Below, piece by piece: positions 63,628 through 64,000 of a DNA stretch of 64,000 nucleotides. Under the pieces are notes generated by a model. It was given only the letters and a program-made list of their open reading frames with translations. It was not told where the DNA came from and searched no databases. Position 1 is the first letter of the stretch. The number at the start of each line of letters is the position of its first letter. Both the position numbers and the translations under genes were made by a program. The DNA is from Bryobacteraceae bacterium (GTDB lineage: Bacteria > Acidobacteriota > Terriglobia > Bryobacterales > Bryobacteraceae), in the NCBI GenBank assembly GCA_019187195.1, contig JABAQT010000023.1, positions 131,670-195,669 of the forward strand. Reading direction: 5' to 3'.

Positions 63628-64000
63628 ATGTTTGAACGTTACACGGAAAAGGCCCGCAGAGTCATCTTCTTTGCACGGTATGAGGCCAGCCAGTTCGGCA
63701 GTCCTTATATCGAGACAGAGCATTTGCTGCTGGGGCTGCTGCGGGAGGACAAGGCGCTGGCGAACCGGTTTCTCCGGTCGCACGCGGCAATCGAGTCCAT
63801 CCGCAAGCAGATCGAGGCGCACACGACGATACGGGAGAAGGTCTCGACTTCGGTGGATTTGCCGCTGAGCCACGAATGCAAGCGTGTGCTGGCCTATGGC
63901 GCCGAGGAAGCCGAACGGCTCAACCACAAGCACATCGGCACGGAGCACCTGCTGCTGGGGCTATTGAGGGAAGAGAAGTGCCTGGCGGCGGAGATTCTGC
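63628..64000 (+). CDS. clpC: ClpC-type AAA+ chaperone (N-terminal part; cut by right edge)
   Basis: The frame from ATG 63628 (MFERYTEKARRVIFFARYEA) stays open to the window end, giving 124 residues. Both halves of the Clp N-domain are visible: YIETEHLLLGLLREDKALAN near residue 28 and HIGTEHLLLGLLREEKCLAA near 100, the paired repeats that bind adaptors and substrates. The MFERYTEKARR start is characteristic of ClpC. The AAA+ modules lie beyond the window. ClpC with ClpP degrades misfolded proteins. Confidence 0.93.
   Translation, partial: MFERYTEKARRVIFFARYEASQFGSPYIETEHLLLGLLREDKALANRFLRSHAAIESIRKQIEAHTTIREKVSTSVDLPLSHECKRVLAYGAEEAERLNHKHIGTEHLLLGLLREEKCLAAEIL

Overview
The window reads as chromosomal DNA of a high-GC acidobacterium, most likely of the Solibacter/Bryobacter group (Bryobacterales). 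This is inferred from family content: an Oar-like TonB-dependent receptor with a carboxypeptidase-regulatory N-terminus, ThuA and DUF1080 proteins, a DUF4091/GH123-like enzyme, an HTH-TM-PD40 regulator, a PD40 Ser/Thr kinase, a Sig-70_X6-like ECF sigma factor and a TIGR03437-type C-terminal domain. No phage, insertion sequence, CRISPR array, tRNA or rRNA was recognised. Genes are packed: outside the 45.4-46.7 kb relic no gap exceeds about 170 bp. Several neighbours overlap by 4 bp.

Layout. 1-4.6 kb: envelope lipoproteins (a large TPR lipoprotein cut by the left edge, a secreted propeller-like protein, a small lipoprotein) and an unknown small protein. 4.8-9.2 kb: D-2-hydroxyacid dehydrogenase, a NagX/HGSNAT-like membrane protein, and a quinol-type nitric oxide reductase with a perfect palindrome in its promoter region. 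9.3-14.5 kb: catabolic cluster (M81/MlrC-like peptidase, enolase-superfamily enzyme, MFS transporter, esterase) plus a GNAT acetyltransferase. 14.7-21.4 kb: large outer-membrane receptor, then a yceI-pirin-DUF4091 operon read from a near-consensus sigma-70 promoter whose spacer is an inverted repeat. 21.5-26.6 kb: two tandem TolC paralogues coupled to an M48-like metallopeptidase fusion. 26.8-36.6 kb: glycosyltransferase, serine/threonine dehydratase, two ThuA proteins, a bifunctional PBP, a two-domain DUF1080 protein and a Tat-signal PLP enzyme. 37.1-42.9 kb: minus-strand operon of M20 peptidase, MurJ, zinc-ribbon coiled-coil protein, AI-2E family permease and HupE/UreJ-like protein. 43-45.4 kb: acyl-CoA synthetase and a PrmA-like methyltransferase.

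45.4-46.7 kb holds a relic of a TIGR03437-type secreted protein broken by about seven frameshifts. 46.8-50.9 kb is a tldD-methyltransferase-glycosyltransferase operon. 51-54.2 kb has an HpnW-like FAD oxidoreductase, a metallophosphoesterase and an outer-membrane barrel whose signal peptide is cut off by an in-frame TGA. 54.3-62.7 kb is a signalling block: HTH-TM-PD40 regulator, exported TPR protein, PD40 Ser/Thr kinase, an ankyrin-CxxCH-alpha/alpha-toroid fusion and an ECF sigma factor. The window ends with a LolD-like ABC ATPase and the start of clpC.

No single clearly new system is obvious. The best candidates for follow-up are the ankyrin-CxxCH-toroid fusion with its flanking kinase and sigma factor, the palindromic operators at norB and yceI, and a change from C-rich to G-rich on the + strand near 41-43 kb that is largely independent of gene direction.
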